Below are positions 35,388-44,497 of a stretch of 64,000 nucleotides of DNA, piece after piece; the stretch's first letter is position 1, and each line of letters begins with the position of its first letter. A program made the position numbers and the translations under genes. A model generated the notes under the pieces. The model did not search any database and was not told where the DNA came from. It was given only the letters and a program-made list of their open reading frames with translations. This stretch comes from Planctomycetota bacterium (GTDB lineage: Bacteria > Planctomycetota > J058 > JAJDCP01): positions 1 through 64,000 of the forward strand of contig JAJDCP010000079.1 in NCBI GenBank assembly GCA_029260765.1. The letters are read 5' to 3'.

Positions 35388-36968
35388 TTACGGAGCCACT
35401 CGAGACTTCGCGCCCGCCCGTGACCCCTGCCGGGGGCTCTCGGCCTGGGACCGATTGAGGTTGCGCCCTCGACCCACAATGTGATGCGCGTACAAGCGCA
35501 AGTACATCAGCGCCCCGAAATTGCCGTCGAGGACCCAATCCGCCATCATCTTCGACGCCATGATCAAGCGAGACATCGGCACCATCATCGGAACACGCGC
35601 AAGCACCTTCGGGTTCACGAACCGCCGAAGCGGGCGGGGTAGCGCCGGCAAGATCTGGAACGCGATCATGAATCCCGCGTTCCGCCGCAGCTGGGAGCGA
35701 CCCTTCTTCGATGAGGAGTGGACCTGGTGGTACCACAACAGCTTGCCTTGCTTGATCTCGTCGAGCTCTTCGTCGGAGATGTCCCCGGCGGCATGGGCCC
35801 GGTCGGTGATCTCCAGGCCTGGGAAGTAGGTCAGGAAGAAGGTGGCCAGGCGGCTCGGCGTGTGCTTGCAGTAGAACTCGAGGGCATAGTCGAGGGCCTC
35901 GTCAGACTCGTCCGGCAGACCGAGAATGTGGTCGGCGTCGAGCTGGAGCTGGGCTTTCTTGAAAGCCTCGAAGGTCTTGATGATGTCCTGCTCATTCTCG
36001 ACGCGCTTGAGCACCCCCCTCTTGTACTCCTGGCGCTCCAACGACTGGATTCCCATTTTCGCGCCCGCGCAGCCCGTCTCTTTCATCAGCTGGGCCAGCT
36101 CGTCGTCCATGAACTTGGCATGCGTCTCGCAGATCCACGGGACCCCGATCTCTGCCTTGAAACGCGGCAAGAACTCCCTCAGCCACTTCTTGTCCATGGT
36201 GAAGATGTCGTCGTGGAACTCTACCGAGCTGAAGTTGTAGCGCTCCTTCCCTTGACGAAGCTCTTCGAGACAGTTCTCGACCGAGCGACGACGCACGTAC
36301 TGTTTGTTGGTGACTTTCTCGGTGGGAAGGCTGGCGAAAAAATTGTTGAAGCAGAACGTGCAGCGGTACGGACAACCCCGCCCTGTCATCATGCGGTAGA
36401 CGTACTTCTCTGGAATGGTGGGCGCGAACAGCTCTTTGTCGGGAAACGGGAGCGCGTTGAGGTCCGTCAAGAACCTGGACACGTACTCGGGTTTTCGAAT
36501 CGCTCCGTCTTTCTTCGTCCAGATGTTCGCGATGCCCGCGACCTCGCGGCCCTCCTGGAGAGCGTTGGCGACTTCGACCAGGGGAACCTCCCCCTCGCCC
36601 TCGCACACAAAATCGACCTCTTCGTACCCCATGACGTATTCGGGCACGGCGGAAGGATGCACCCCGCCGAAGATCGTGGGAACGTGGCGTTGCTTCCGGA
36701 CACGGCGCGCGATCTCGAGCGACCACTGGAAGACGTTGGTCAAACAACTGAACGCCAGGAGATCCGGGTTGAGCTCGAGGATGCGTTGCACGATCAGATC
36801 ATCCTGATCGAACAGCTTCGCCGCCCACGGCACCTGCATCTGGAAACGATCGTTGAAGAGCGCGGGGTTGTGGGCCAGACTCGTGCTGTGACCGTGAGCC
36901 TTGGCGTAGGACGACAAATACTCGACGCCGAGGAGCTCCATGCCCAGGGTTACGAAAGTGATGTGCAC
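35388..36968 (-). CDS. B12-binding radical SAM protein
   Basis: 526 residues. The cobalamin domain has MHITFVTLGMELLGVEYLSS, TIFGGVHPSAVPEYVM and FVCEGEGEVPLVEV. The radical SAM motif is RGCPYRCTFCFNN, followed by FHDDIFTMDKKWLREFL and MGIQSLERQEYKRGVLKR. A ~120-residue C-terminal extension with hydrophobic helices may associate with the membrane. The start is GTG 36968; TATGAT 36 bases upstream (37004-37009) is a possible -10. It lies in the glycan locus next to other radical SAM genes; the substrate may be a lipid-linked glycan intermediate. Confidence 0.85.
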   Translation of the reverse strand: MHITFVTLGMELLGVEYLSSYAKAHGHSTSLAHNPALFNDRFQMQVPWAAKLFDQDDLIVQRILELNPDLLAFSCLTNVFQWSLEIARRVRKQRHVPTIFGGVHPSAVPEYVMGYEEVDFVCEGEGEVPLVEVANALQEGREVAGIANIWTKKDGAIRKPEYVSRFLTDLNALPFPDKELFAPTIPEKYVYRMMTGRGCPYRCTFCFNNFFASLPTEKVTNKQYVRRRSVENCLEELRQGKERYNFSSVEFHDDIFTMDKKWLREFLPRFKAEIGVPWICETHAKFMDDELAQLMKETGCAGAKMGIQSLERQEYKRGVLKRVENEQDIIKTFEAFKKAQLQLDADHILGLPDESDEALDYALEFYCKHTPSRLATFFLTYFPGLEITDRAHAAGDISDEELDEIKQGKLLWYHQVHSSSKKGRSQLRRNAGFMIAFQILPALPRPLRRFVNPKVLARVPMMVPMSRLIMASKMMADWVLDGNFGALMYLRLYAHHIVGRGRNLNRSQAESPRQGSRAGAKSRVAP

Positions 36969-37226
36969 GCGCGCCGCCCCGCCGGGATGAGTTGCCCGAT
37001 TGTATCATACGTCGGCCCGTGGTCCCATGCGCGTCGACGGAAACGTTGGTGTTGCGACCGCCCCAAGCCGGGACGGGTCAAAATGCCTGCTGGCATCTGC
37101 GAGACGAAGTCTCACGCACAGAGACCCCGAGGAAACTTGGCAACGCCCAGGACGCAGGGCACGTCTGTCGGGGACCTGCAAAGGCACGCGGCAGGGACCA
37201 CCACAAGCATGTGAAGCCCTGAGAAG

Positions 37227-37847
37227 CTACCGAGCGCTTCCTTCCTTTTGCAGAACGAAAGAGCAACATCGATGGATAGAAAATGAAAAGTAACCTTGAC
37301 GTACAACCTCGAAGCCATCGAACAAGACCTGATAGCCTCTACGGTCTCGGACATGGTCACCACGGTCTAGAGACAAGAACAGACTACTCAACCAGTCTCC
37401 TGGAGTAAAAACGGGTTCAGCCAACAGCACAACGCCATCATCTTTCAATACGCGGAGCACATTGCGAAAACAGTCCCTTAGAGTGCTGTCCGCCATGTGG
37501 TGCATTGCACCGTTAAAGAAGACAATGTCGAACATGTTCGCCGAAAAACGTAGATCGCGAGCATCCATGCACGAGAAGTTGCCGTCAGGGTAGAGTTTCG
37601 CCGCTCTTTCAACATATCCTGGAACGATGTCAATCCCATGGTAGTCGTGGTGTCGCATATTGAAGACCTCTCCAGCGCAAACACCTGTAGCGCAACCGAC
37701 CTCCAGGATGGTCTTCGGAGGGTCACCGAGCTCCGCCTCAAACTCACGGGCTACGCTCCCATAGTCATTGCACGCCCTCTGCTGCCATTCAAAAACAGAC
37801 GGGACCGAAAGAACAATGCGGATCATCTGACGTAGAACACGAATCAT
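37227..37847 (-). CDS. Class I SAM-dependent methyltransferase
   Basis: 206 residues from ATG 37847. ILEVGCATGVCAGEVFNM is motif I, YHGIDIVPGYVERAAKLYP is motif II, and FDIVFFNGAMHHMADSTL is motif IV. VLRVLKDDGVVLLAEPVFTPG is the post-motif strand. A further open stretch could extend to TTG 37910, but AGGA directly abuts that codon, while GAGAG lies 7 bases before 37847. It probably methylates a sugar or lipid carrier. The composition is AT-rich. Confidence 0.75.
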   Translation of the reverse strand: MIRVLRQMIRIVLSVPSVFEWQQRACNDYGSVAREFEAELGDPPKTILEVGCATGVCAGEVFNMRHHDYHGIDIVPGYVERAAKLYPDGNFSCMDARDLRFSANMFDIVFFNGAMHHMADSTLRDCFRNVLRVLKDDGVVLLAEPVFTPGDWLSSLFLSLDRGDHVRDRRGYQVLFDGFEVVRQGYFSFSIHRCCSFVLQKEGSAR

Positions 37848-38195
37848 GCCGTAGCTCTCGACTCGAACCCCCTCAAGGGAAGGTACGGAAGCTCTGATGG
37901 TCTCTACCAATCCTAATCAACACCGGTTTCAACATTCAAGAACAGGTCTTCAGCGCAGGCCTCGCGACCAGCGGCCCGCCATTCTACGGCCGGCTTCGGA
38001 CCGGTGCCTGCGTCTGCGCTCCCGCCCCAACCGGCCCAGCCATTGCGGCTGCTCTTTGCGCTCCGGTTGTTGCGCGATGGGACGAGAGCGGGTCGCGCAG
38101 CGATTTCTCAGTGTTCATGTGCGAGAGTTCTGTGGTATCCCAAACGACTGCACCCATGCCGGTACGGCTGCGTCACAGCCCAGAGGGGAGACACC
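37848..38195. other. 348-base intergenic region between divergent genes
   Basis: It separates the methyltransferase (start 37847) and the membrane protein (start 38196). The open frames here lack protein-like composition. It presumably carries two promoters; no clear consensus pair was found. Confidence 0.4.
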
Positions 38196-40091
38196 ATGAA
38201 GACGCTTGGGATGACTCGCAAGTATCCAAGTATCGTCTTCATTGGGCTGCTGTCGGGGCTGACGGGAGTCGCATCTTTCTTTGTGGTTACACCGGATTTC
38301 GCCGCAAAGTTCATTTCCCCTAATGGATACATCACCGAGCAGGGCCTGATCGACCTGGACTATTGTCGGCTCCTGTCCCTGATCGCTGGCTGCTACCTGC
38401 TGATACGAAGCGTAATGGTCGGGGTCAGGCTCGTGGGGCCGTCATTCACCGAGTTTCGCAAGTCCATGGCTGGCGCTTCGACGGAAGGAACGCCGAAGCC
38501 CTATCTGGGCTTCGCGCTCAGATGCCTGGTTCGGCTGGTCATGTGGTGTAGTTTTCTACTGGTATCCTTCTTTGTGATCTACACGATCTACTATATTGTG
38601 GCGGATGCCAACTGGGTCTTTGGCGACGAACATCTGCTGCTCACATCCACTCTTGTCGGGAAGCCGACTGAGTCACTCATCGTCCCCTCCACGATGCGAT
38701 TTGCCCCCCTGGGTTTTGAATATGACATCCTCATTCCGTTTGGGAATGCGCCCTATGTCTACTACTCCTGGGAGTCTCTCAAGTTCTTGATCATTGTCAT
38801 TGCGACCCTGGTGTCGATGTTGGTGGTCGCGCACAGTTATCTCAAAGTCGATGAAGAGGTGTTGTCGATACTAAAATCGGCTGCGAACTTCATGGTGATG
38901 GGTCTAATTGTGTCACCAGGGTTATTTTTCGTCGTTTCAGAAGTGATAACGATGGAGCCGCTACAGATGGTCTTCGTGTCGTTGTTCATCCTCTTCTATT
39001 TGCTGGCCCTGAAGATCCAAAGTTTGAAGTCGTTTCTGCTTATATCTTCGTTCGCTTGCGGGACCTTGGCATTTTACTGCAAAGAGCCCACCTTTGGTGC
39101 AGTTCTCATTGCTGTTTCTCCCCCATTGTTGTTATCTTGGAGATCAATCGACAAAAGGACGCGCACATACTACATCTCCATGGTCGTCTCCTGCTTGTGC
39201 TTTCTGCTGATGTTCTATATTTTCATCATCCGGCCACGCGGTAGCCTGGAAGGCGGGTACCATGTCGGCCGCCTGACGGACTTCTCGTTCGCCAAGTACC
39301 TGTCATTCCTGGTGTACTATAAGTTCTGGTTGATTCTCCTGGCGATTCCGATCACGGCCTATAGGCTGCTTGCCACTGTGTTTTGTCTTGCCACAAAACG
39401 GAGAATTGACCCAGACCTGCTGATCTTTGACGGGCTGATGTATGGCGGGTTGGCATATGCCTTTTCGTTCTTCTTGCTTGGAATCATGGAAGTGCACTAC
39501 TTCGTGCCATCCTTTGTGTTTATCGTGCCTGCGGCCTTCTATTATTACAGTCGCCTGGTAGTTCTTGTACAGAGGAGTTCTCCAGGCCGGTGGATCGCGT
39601 TGTTTGTCGCCGTCACCTTGCCGACCATATACACTGTCCACACGTTCGACATATACGATTGGCAGCAAGAACATGTGGGAAAATGCCGAAGAACCCACAC
39701 TCCAGCACTGCAAGCTATCCTTCCTGAACTGGAAAGGAGCCATCTTGTCTTGGTCGTTCCCGAGATGGGCGCATTTGCATCAGAGTTTGAGAAAACCGCT
39801 GTGTTGCACTGGGAATACTATACGATCATCAAATTCGTGGAGTTTCTAAGCGCAAAAGAACTGACCTGGAACATCTACGATCCTGATCGTGTGATCGACG
39901 AGACGTGGCTGCACGCGTTGGATGGCGAGGTCGTTCACTCGCTGGATCAGCTGAGCGATGACAGAGGGGTGATGGCCGTACTGGCGTCTTTCGCGCTCAA
40001 GGGCGAGGCGCACGAAGAACTCTGCAATGACTCGGAGGTTGCTGAAACCATGGGCCTCTTTCCCGTCACTTTCAGGCGGATCACAAGGTAG
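38196..40091 (+). CDS. Polytopic membrane protein, GT-C-like
   Basis: 631 residues with roughly eleven hydrophobic segments, starting at VFIGLLSGLTGVASFFVV. The large loop after helix 3 (VFGDEHLLLTSTLVG) has an acidic cluster as in membrane glycosyltransferases, and the C-terminal ~110 residues are soluble (ELERSHLVLVVPEMGAFASE). No family was recognised by motif, so this may instead be an O-antigen ligase or polymerase-like protein. GGGGAG lies 6 bases before ATG 38196. It is AT-rich. It ends the glycan locus and is followed by a strong hairpin. Confidence 0.65.
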   Translation: MKTLGMTRKYPSIVFIGLLSGLTGVASFFVVTPDFAAKFISPNGYITEQGLIDLDYCRLLSLIAGCYLLIRSVMVGVRLVGPSFTEFRKSMAGASTEGTPKPYLGFALRCLVRLVMWCSFLLVSFFVIYTIYYIVADANWVFGDEHLLLTSTLVGKPTESLIVPSTMRFAPLGFEYDILIPFGNAPYVYYSWESLKFLIIVIATLVSMLVVAHSYLKVDEEVLSILKSAANFMVMGLIVSPGLFFVVSEVITMEPLQMVFVSLFILFYLLALKIQSLKSFLLISSFACGTLAFYCKEPTFGAVLIAVSPPLLLSWRSIDKRTRTYYISMVVSCLCFLLMFYIFIIRPRGSLEGGYHVGRLTDFSFAKYLSFLVYYKFWLILLAIPITAYRLLATVFCLATKRRIDPDLLIFDGLMYGGLAYAFSFFLLGIMEVHYFVPSFVFIVPAAFYYYSRLVVLVQRSSPGRWIALFVAVTLPTIYTVHTFDIYDWQQEHVGKCRRTHTPALQAILPELERSHLVLVVPEMGAFASEFEKTAVLHWEYYTIIKFVEFLSAKELTWNIYDPDRVIDETWLHALDGEVVHSLDQLSDDRGVMAVLASFALKGEAHEELCNDSEVAETMGLFPVTFRRITR

Positions 40092-40121
40092 CGGCGTTGG
40101 TGTTCACCCTGGGCCCGGCCC

Positions 40122-40144
40122 AGCGGGGAGCTTCGCTCCCCGCT
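40122..40144 (+). terminator. Strong hairpin after the membrane protein gene
   Basis: AGCGGGGAGC (40122-40131) and GCTCCCCGCT (40135-40144) form a perfect 10-base stem with a TTC loop, about 30 bases past the stop at 40091. There is no T-run, but the stem is very stable and the position is right. Confidence 0.5.
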
Positions 40145-40518
40145 ACAGCGGACGGGCGCGCTGCAGTAGCGGAAGCAGGGCCCCACCACGCGGAGCCGAT
40201 GAACACAAGAGCGATCCGCATAGCTACGATCGGGCTATCCGCCAGGCGGATGCGAGCATGGGCCCGTGAGAGGCTCCGACCACATCGCCCGTCGTGCCGC
40301 CGCGACCGGTTCCATGACGCCCGAGCGCGGCCGGCGGATCAAACGCTTCTGCGCCGGAAGTCACGCTGCGCGACGCGTACTTTAGTTCGGCTTCACCCTG
40401 TGATGCTACCGAGGGAGGCGGCGCTATCTCACGGAGGGTCCGGAAGTTGTCGCGGCTTCGGGGATGGGGCCACGAACGCGAGGACCTGGGACCGAGAGGC
40501 GGCCAGCAGCTCACGATG
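40145..40518. other. Non-coding gap between convergent genes
   Basis: About 370 bases containing dispersed repeat copy B. Apart from that and the upstream hairpin nothing is recognisable. The open frames are GC-rich shadows without RBS. Confidence 0.4.
40398..40470 (+). repeat. 73-base dispersed repeat, copy B
   Basis: The same sequence as 6909-6981 with two visible mismatches, same orientation. Here it is downstream of both flanking genes, so it is not a conserved promoter. Confidence 0.8.
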
Positions 40519-41766
40519 CTATGTCCCCAGGTAGGGAACCTGCGAGCTGTGTTTGCCTACGTTGCCCCACAGCATCCGCACCCCGACGTCTGGTATGTTC
40601 AGAGATAGACCGAACCAACCCCAGTACCACTCCGAATCTTCCCCGTCCACGCGCAGCTCGCCCCAGGTCGGGCCGACCGACACGACGACCAGGTTGGCCC
40701 CACCGCCCTTGATCGTCAACCGGGTCCCCTTGAGGTCGCCGAGCGGCTTACCCAATATGACAGGCGCCCAGCCGAAGTTCTCGGCGAGATTGCCGCTGAT
40801 CGGGATCGGATCGTAGCCGCCACCGCCACCGACCAGGACACAGGGGTAGATGCGCTCGATTCCCGCGTCCACGTGCCGCACATACAGGTTGGCGTTCATG
40901 CCTGAGACCCCCGCTGGCCCATAGCCGGCACCGCCCGACTGCCCTGTCAGGCTGACTTGCAGGTAGGCGCTCTCCGTCTTGACCGGTTCGAAAGACGTGA
41001 GCGTCCCCTTCCACCAGTTGTTTGTGTACTCCTTGGTCGTTACATAGATATCCGCCGAGCCGTCGGCATGCACGCGGGCAGAGAGCGAGCCCGAGTCACT
41101 GCCCAGGGTGTACTGGGCGGTGAACTCGCCCCTGTATGCGTTGGCCATATTGAAGCCAGACAGCGAGCCCGACAACGCCCCTCGTTTTGCCGTCCCTGTG
41201 CGCTCTGCCAGGTTGACCGAGAGGCCCTCGATCGGACGGTTGTAGACGTAGCCCGTAGTGATGTTCCAAGAGATGGAGCGCGGCAAGAGGATCTGCCTGT
41301 CTCGCGGCGGCGGACGGCTCTTTCCCCGCCACTCTACGCTGACCGGCGTCCCCTTGATCGTCCGGACGCCCTCGCGATGAACGCTCTCAGCCCAGCCGGA
41401 GACGGGGTACTCCAACCCCTCGATGGTGCCGTCGGCCAGGACCCAACAGCGCGTAAGCGTCTTGGAGCTACCCTTCATGTCCCAGAGACGAGAGCGGGAG
41501 ACGAACACGCCATGTTGCTGGCGTTTCGAGACGATGTTTTGCCAGCCCTGTCCTCCCTTGTGCTTGTAGTAGATCTGGCCGTCCTCGGCGTCGAAATCAA
41601 TCTCGATCTTCCCTTTCCAGTCCAACCCCCCCTCGAATTGCCACACGCCCTTCTTCGGCAGGTTGTTGATCACGGCCAGCTTGACGACCGTGCGCTTGTT
41701 GGTCGCGACTTCGACGCCCTGCTCGGCCTCCACCTTCTCGATGACCCTGGTCTCTTCGTCTGACAT
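40519..41766 (-). CDS. Hypothetical protein in cargo-like operon
   Basis: 415 residues, no signal peptide. The first 30 residues are charged (MSDEETRVIEKVEAEQG). The rest is beta-rich, with many Trp and Gly (GVWQFEGGLDWKGKIEIDFD, VGGGGGYDPIPI, WYWGWFGLSLNIPDVGVRM). The Gly-rich ~180-340 section (KRGALSGSLSGFNM) resembles a beta-sandwich or lipocalin-like shell. I do not recognise a family. GGAGA lies 7 bases before ATG 41766. It is 33 bases downstream of the gene at 41800-42666, so the two are co-transcribed and probably act together. Confidence 0.7.
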   Translation of the reverse strand: MSDEETRVIEKVEAEQGVEVATNKRTVVKLAVINNLPKKGVWQFEGGLDWKGKIEIDFDAEDGQIYYKHKGGQGWQNIVSKRQQHGVFVSRSRLWDMKGSSKTLTRCWVLADGTIEGLEYPVSGWAESVHREGVRTIKGTPVSVEWRGKSRPPPRDRQILLPRSISWNITTGYVYNRPIEGLSVNLAERTGTAKRGALSGSLSGFNMANAYRGEFTAQYTLGSDSGSLSARVHADGSADIYVTTKEYTNNWWKGTLTSFEPVKTESAYLQVSLTGQSGGAGYGPAGVSGMNANLYVRHVDAGIERIYPCVLVGGGGGYDPIPISGNLAENFGWAPVILGKPLGDLKGTRLTIKGGGANLVVVSVGPTWGELRVDGEDSEWYWGWFGLSLNIPDVGVRMLWGNVGKHSSQVPYLGT

Positions 41767-41799
41767 TTCTGCTCTCCAATCTGGACTGAGGAAGCGGGT

Positions 41800-42666
41800 T
41801 CAGGCGGCCTGTTCTGCGGGCATCGGGGGCAGCGTCTGGTCCAGGAACACGACCGTGACCTTCCCGGGCGGGACACGCTCCACACGGGCACAACCCTCCG
41901 CGTCGAGCTCGCCTTTGCGTTCGTTGCCGTCGGCAAGGTGGAGTCGGAAGGCAGCGTGGGCGAGCGGCTGGCCCTGGGGATCGAGGCCTCTGATCTCGAC
42001 GAAGTCCGCGAACTCGAGGATCGGCGAGCGCACCGTCGCTTCCCCGATCGTGCACACGAAGTAGACTTCCGGCTTGGTGTAGGCTTTATCCGTGCCCTCT
42101 TCGTCGGCGTCGGACACGTGCTTGTAGGCCCATTCCGCTTGGACCTGGCCCTGGCAGACCGTGCCCTCGACTGTCGCGACGGGGTCGTCTTTGCCGTCCG
42201 CGTCCTTTTCCATGATCGAGAGTTGTACACGCGTCGACGCGCCCGGGCGCTCGATGTCCACCCGCAGCCCCAGGGTCTGGCCGCTGCGCGCGGCGAGAAC
42301 CCCGACTCCAGTCTCGAGGTCGATCCAGCGAGGATTGGACAGCCTGGCCGGCCAGTCTTGCGGCGCCGGAGGCAGCTCCGGCGCGGGAAAGCGGACGGTA
42401 CAGGCGCCGGCCGGAACGCCCTCGAGCCGGGCACAACCCTGCTCGTCGAGGGTTCCACGCCTCTGCTCTCCGGACGGCAGCGTCACGAGGTAGTCGGCGA
42501 ACGCCATGGGGAAGCCGCCGGCATCCCGTCCCTCGATGGCCAGGAAGCCCTGCTGCTCGGGCTCAGCAAACCGCAACTTGTGGCACTTCCCGGTCCGGAG
42601 CCGGATTCCACTGCTCAACATCTCTGCGCCCATGCGTCGGGTCTTTTCCTGCTGGGGGTCCGTCAC
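41800..42666 (-). CDS. Protein with two transthyretin-like repeats flanking an Ig-like region (type VI/contractile cargo-associated type)
   Basis: 288 residues. Repeat 1 (~50-100): PMAFADYLVTLPSGEQRR, then DEQGCARLEGVPAGACTVRF. Repeat 2 (~230-280): PLAHAAFRLHLADGNERK, then DAEGCARVERVPPGKVTVVF. Between them an Ig-like segment carries VQLSIMEKDADGK, EWAYKHV and ATVRSPILEFADFVEI. The pattern (dG-x-P, then G-x-LD-x-G-x-A-x-V-x-x-VPPG) is one I know from spike-, PAAR- or peptidoglycan-binding proteins near type VI-like systems in myxobacteria and Planctomycetota; that link is from memory. The start is GTG 42666 with AGGAG 8 bases upstream. It probably acts as an adaptor or delivery domain. Confidence 0.7.
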   Translation of the reverse strand: MTDPQQEKTRRMGAEMLSSGIRLRTGKCHKLRFAEPEQQGFLAIEGRDAGGFPMAFADYLVTLPSGEQRRGTLDEQGCARLEGVPAGACTVRFPAPELPPAPQDWPARLSNPRWIDLETGVGVLAARSGQTLGLRVDIERPGASTRVQLSIMEKDADGKDDPVATVEGTVCQGQVQAEWAYKHVSDADEEGTDKAYTKPEVYFVCTIGEATVRSPILEFADFVEIRGLDPQGQPLAHAAFRLHLADGNERKGELDAEGCARVERVPPGKVTVVFLDQTLPPMPAEQAA

Positions 42667-42913
42667 GCCATCGCTCCTGTGTCCGCATCATAAGGCTGAG
42701 CGAGACTTGTCGCAAAGCCCGTACCCTTCGGACCATGCGCAGCTGGGCGGCCGCGGCGGGGACAGAACGTAAAGGTGTATGAAAAGCTTGACGGCAGTCG
42801 AAGTGGCGAGGGTCGGGTTCAGCCTGGGTTCGCGCGGGAGAGCCGAGCATCCAAGAGCCTCTGCAGCCTGCGGCCTCCCCCCAGAGAGAAGCATGCGAGC
42901 CGACAACCCTCCT

Positions 42914-43114
42914 TCATTCGCACACAACGCGCAAGAAGCGCTGACGCACAGACAGCGTGTAGGAAGGCGAGTCGCTGAAGTACAGGCTCCATCGGCCATC
43001 CTCCTGCAGCACGCGCAAGGGCCTCATCGACCACAGGAAGTCCTCGGGCCAACGCTCGACTTGGCAGGGCGTCAGACGCCCGCCATCGAAACTCAGGTTC
43101 CAGTCATGCCCCAC
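42914..43114 (-). CDS. Small hypothetical protein (66 residues)
   Basis: MGHDWNLSFDGGRLTPC through RVLQEDGRWSLYFSDSP reads like a folded protein rather than a shadow frame: balanced acidic and basic residues, Trp/Tyr spacing and Asp/Gly turns. A G-rich stretch (GGGGGTGGGG) lies upstream but is not a clean RBS. It is divergent from the secreted protein at 43187, about 70 bases apart. It could be a fragment of a longer gene. Confidence 0.35.
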   Translation of the reverse strand: MGHDWNLSFDGGRLTPCQVERWPEDFLWSMRPLRVLQEDGRWSLYFSDSPSYTLSVRQRFLRVVCE

Positions 43115-43186
43115 CCCCAGTTAGCTTGGAACCTCCGGCGTCGCGGCGCGTCCAACTCTGGACGTCTCTGCAACGGGAGCCCTGCG

Positions 43187-43936
43187 ATGCGATCGATTGT
43201 GTTTGTCCTGTTCGCCTGCCTGCCCGCCTGGGCGCAAGGCTTCTCCGCCGAATACCCTGCCTGGCAACGACTGTTGGCGGAGGGCCTGCCCGATGCTTGG
43301 CAGACGGGCGAGAGCTTCGCGCGCTGCTGGCAGGGTGAGGCGCCCCTGCAGTCGGTCAGCCTCTTCAAGGTCGCAGGCCCTTGCTACGTGCTGCCAGCGC
43401 GAGATCCTGCGCCTGCCGCGGACGCTTCCGGCACCGAGGCCGTCCCCGAAGATGTCGCGCCCGCAACTACGCCCGAGTCGCTCGCGGTGGCGTTGCTGTG
43501 CTTTGATGTCGATGCCGGACCGCTGCGGCTGTTGCTGCCCGCACCGGACAATCTGCCGGAGGCCGGGGTGTCGTATCGGCTCACTGTTTGCGAACGCCAG
43601 GGCTTCGGCGGCCGGGCCCGCGGTCTGATCTTGGAGGACGCCGCCGGGCAGGTCCTGCTCTACGATGACGGAGGCTACGGTCCAGCCTTCCAGAGTGCGC
43701 CCGCACGGAGAGGCCTCGAGCTGGGCTGGGCGGCGGATGGGCCGCAGCGCGAGGCCTGGGAGACGCCCCCGGTTGACTTCCGGCTGGGGGATGCCTCGCT
43801 CAGCCTGCGCGAGGGCGGATGCGGGGACCTCGGGCAGCAGCGAGTCCAACTGCTGGTCGCGAGGATCTGGCGCGGCAAGCCCCCGACGGATGTCGACCTG
43901 AGCCCCATGGCCTACCTGGTGACCCGCAAGAACTGA
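43187..43936 (+). CDS. Secreted hypothetical protein
   Basis: 249 residues. The N-terminus MRSIVFVLFACLPAWA then Q is a standard signal peptide. The mature protein is Ala/Pro-rich, with PAWQRLLAEGLPDAWQTG, LLCFDVDAGPLRLLLPAPDN and LVARIWRGKPPTDVDLS. It has few Lys and several Cys (around residues 46, 64, 104, 132, 219), suggesting disulphides outside the cytoplasm. CGGGAG lies 7 bases before ATG 43187. No family recognised. It interrupts two minus-strand clusters of cargo-like genes. Confidence 0.6.
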   Translation: MRSIVFVLFACLPAWAQGFSAEYPAWQRLLAEGLPDAWQTGESFARCWQGEAPLQSVSLFKVAGPCYVLPARDPAPAADASGTEAVPEDVAPATTPESLAVALLCFDVDAGPLRLLLPAPDNLPEAGVSYRLTVCERQGFGGRARGLILEDAAGQVLLYDDGGYGPAFQSAPARRGLELGWAADGPQREAWETPPVDFRLGDASLSLREGGCGDLGQQRVQLLVARIWRGKPPTDVDLSPMAYLVTRKN

Positions 43937-43960
43937 ACGTGGGCGCTGCATTGCATAGGT

Positions 43961-44350
43961 TCAGGCAGGCACCGGGCTGAGAAAAGCGACGTGCCCTGCA
44001 GCTGGGCGAACGCTGCGGAGCTGCTTGGTAGCGACCGCCAAGAATTCTTCACAGCTGGGCAGGTCATGTTTCAGGGCATTTGTCTGTCTTGGCTGAGCCA
44101 CTTTGGCCACGAGTAACCGGGCCAGGTCGCCCCAACACAAGCCAGAGAGTCCGGCTATCGCCTCCTCTACCCGGTCACTCGGTCGTCGGCCTGCCGTGGT
44201 CTTCGCCCCGTCCTTTGCGACCACGAACGTCCAGGGGTCGCTCTCGCTCTGGTCCCCAGGATCGTCCCGGTCCGGACGTGGATCCGGGTCACGTCGTCGT
44301 CGGTCAGGAGTCGGTTGCCGTTGCGCGGTAGTCGAGGTCGACCAGGCCAT
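43961..44350 (-). CDS. Hypothetical protein (129 residues)
   Basis: The N-terminal 45 residues are charged and probably disordered (RRRRDPDPRPDRDDPGDQ). The rest reads as a compact helical domain: SDRVEEAIAGLSGLCWGDLARLLVAKVAQ, then SCEEFLAVATKQLRS. GAGGAC lies about 9 bases before ATG 44350. It is 147 bases downstream of the acidic gene at 44498 on the same strand. It could belong to the same operon as 44750-47154. No function is assigned. Confidence 0.45.
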   Translation of the reverse strand: MAWSTSTTAQRQPTPDRRRRDPDPRPDRDDPGDQSESDPWTFVVAKDGAKTTAGRRPSDRVEEAIAGLSGLCWGDLARLLVAKVAQPRQTNALKHDLPSCEEFLAVATKQLRSVRPAAGHVAFLSPVPA

Positions 44351-44497
44351 GAGTGGCGTCCTCGCTCCCCATCACTTCCCAGTCGCGCGCCTGGGCCGCG
44401 TTGAAGAGATGAGCCGGGCAGGCAGTCAGGATTCCGAGCAGTGGAGTGGCAAGAGCACCGCTCTGGCCGAGGCCGCAGCAGAAGCTGCTGAATGGGG

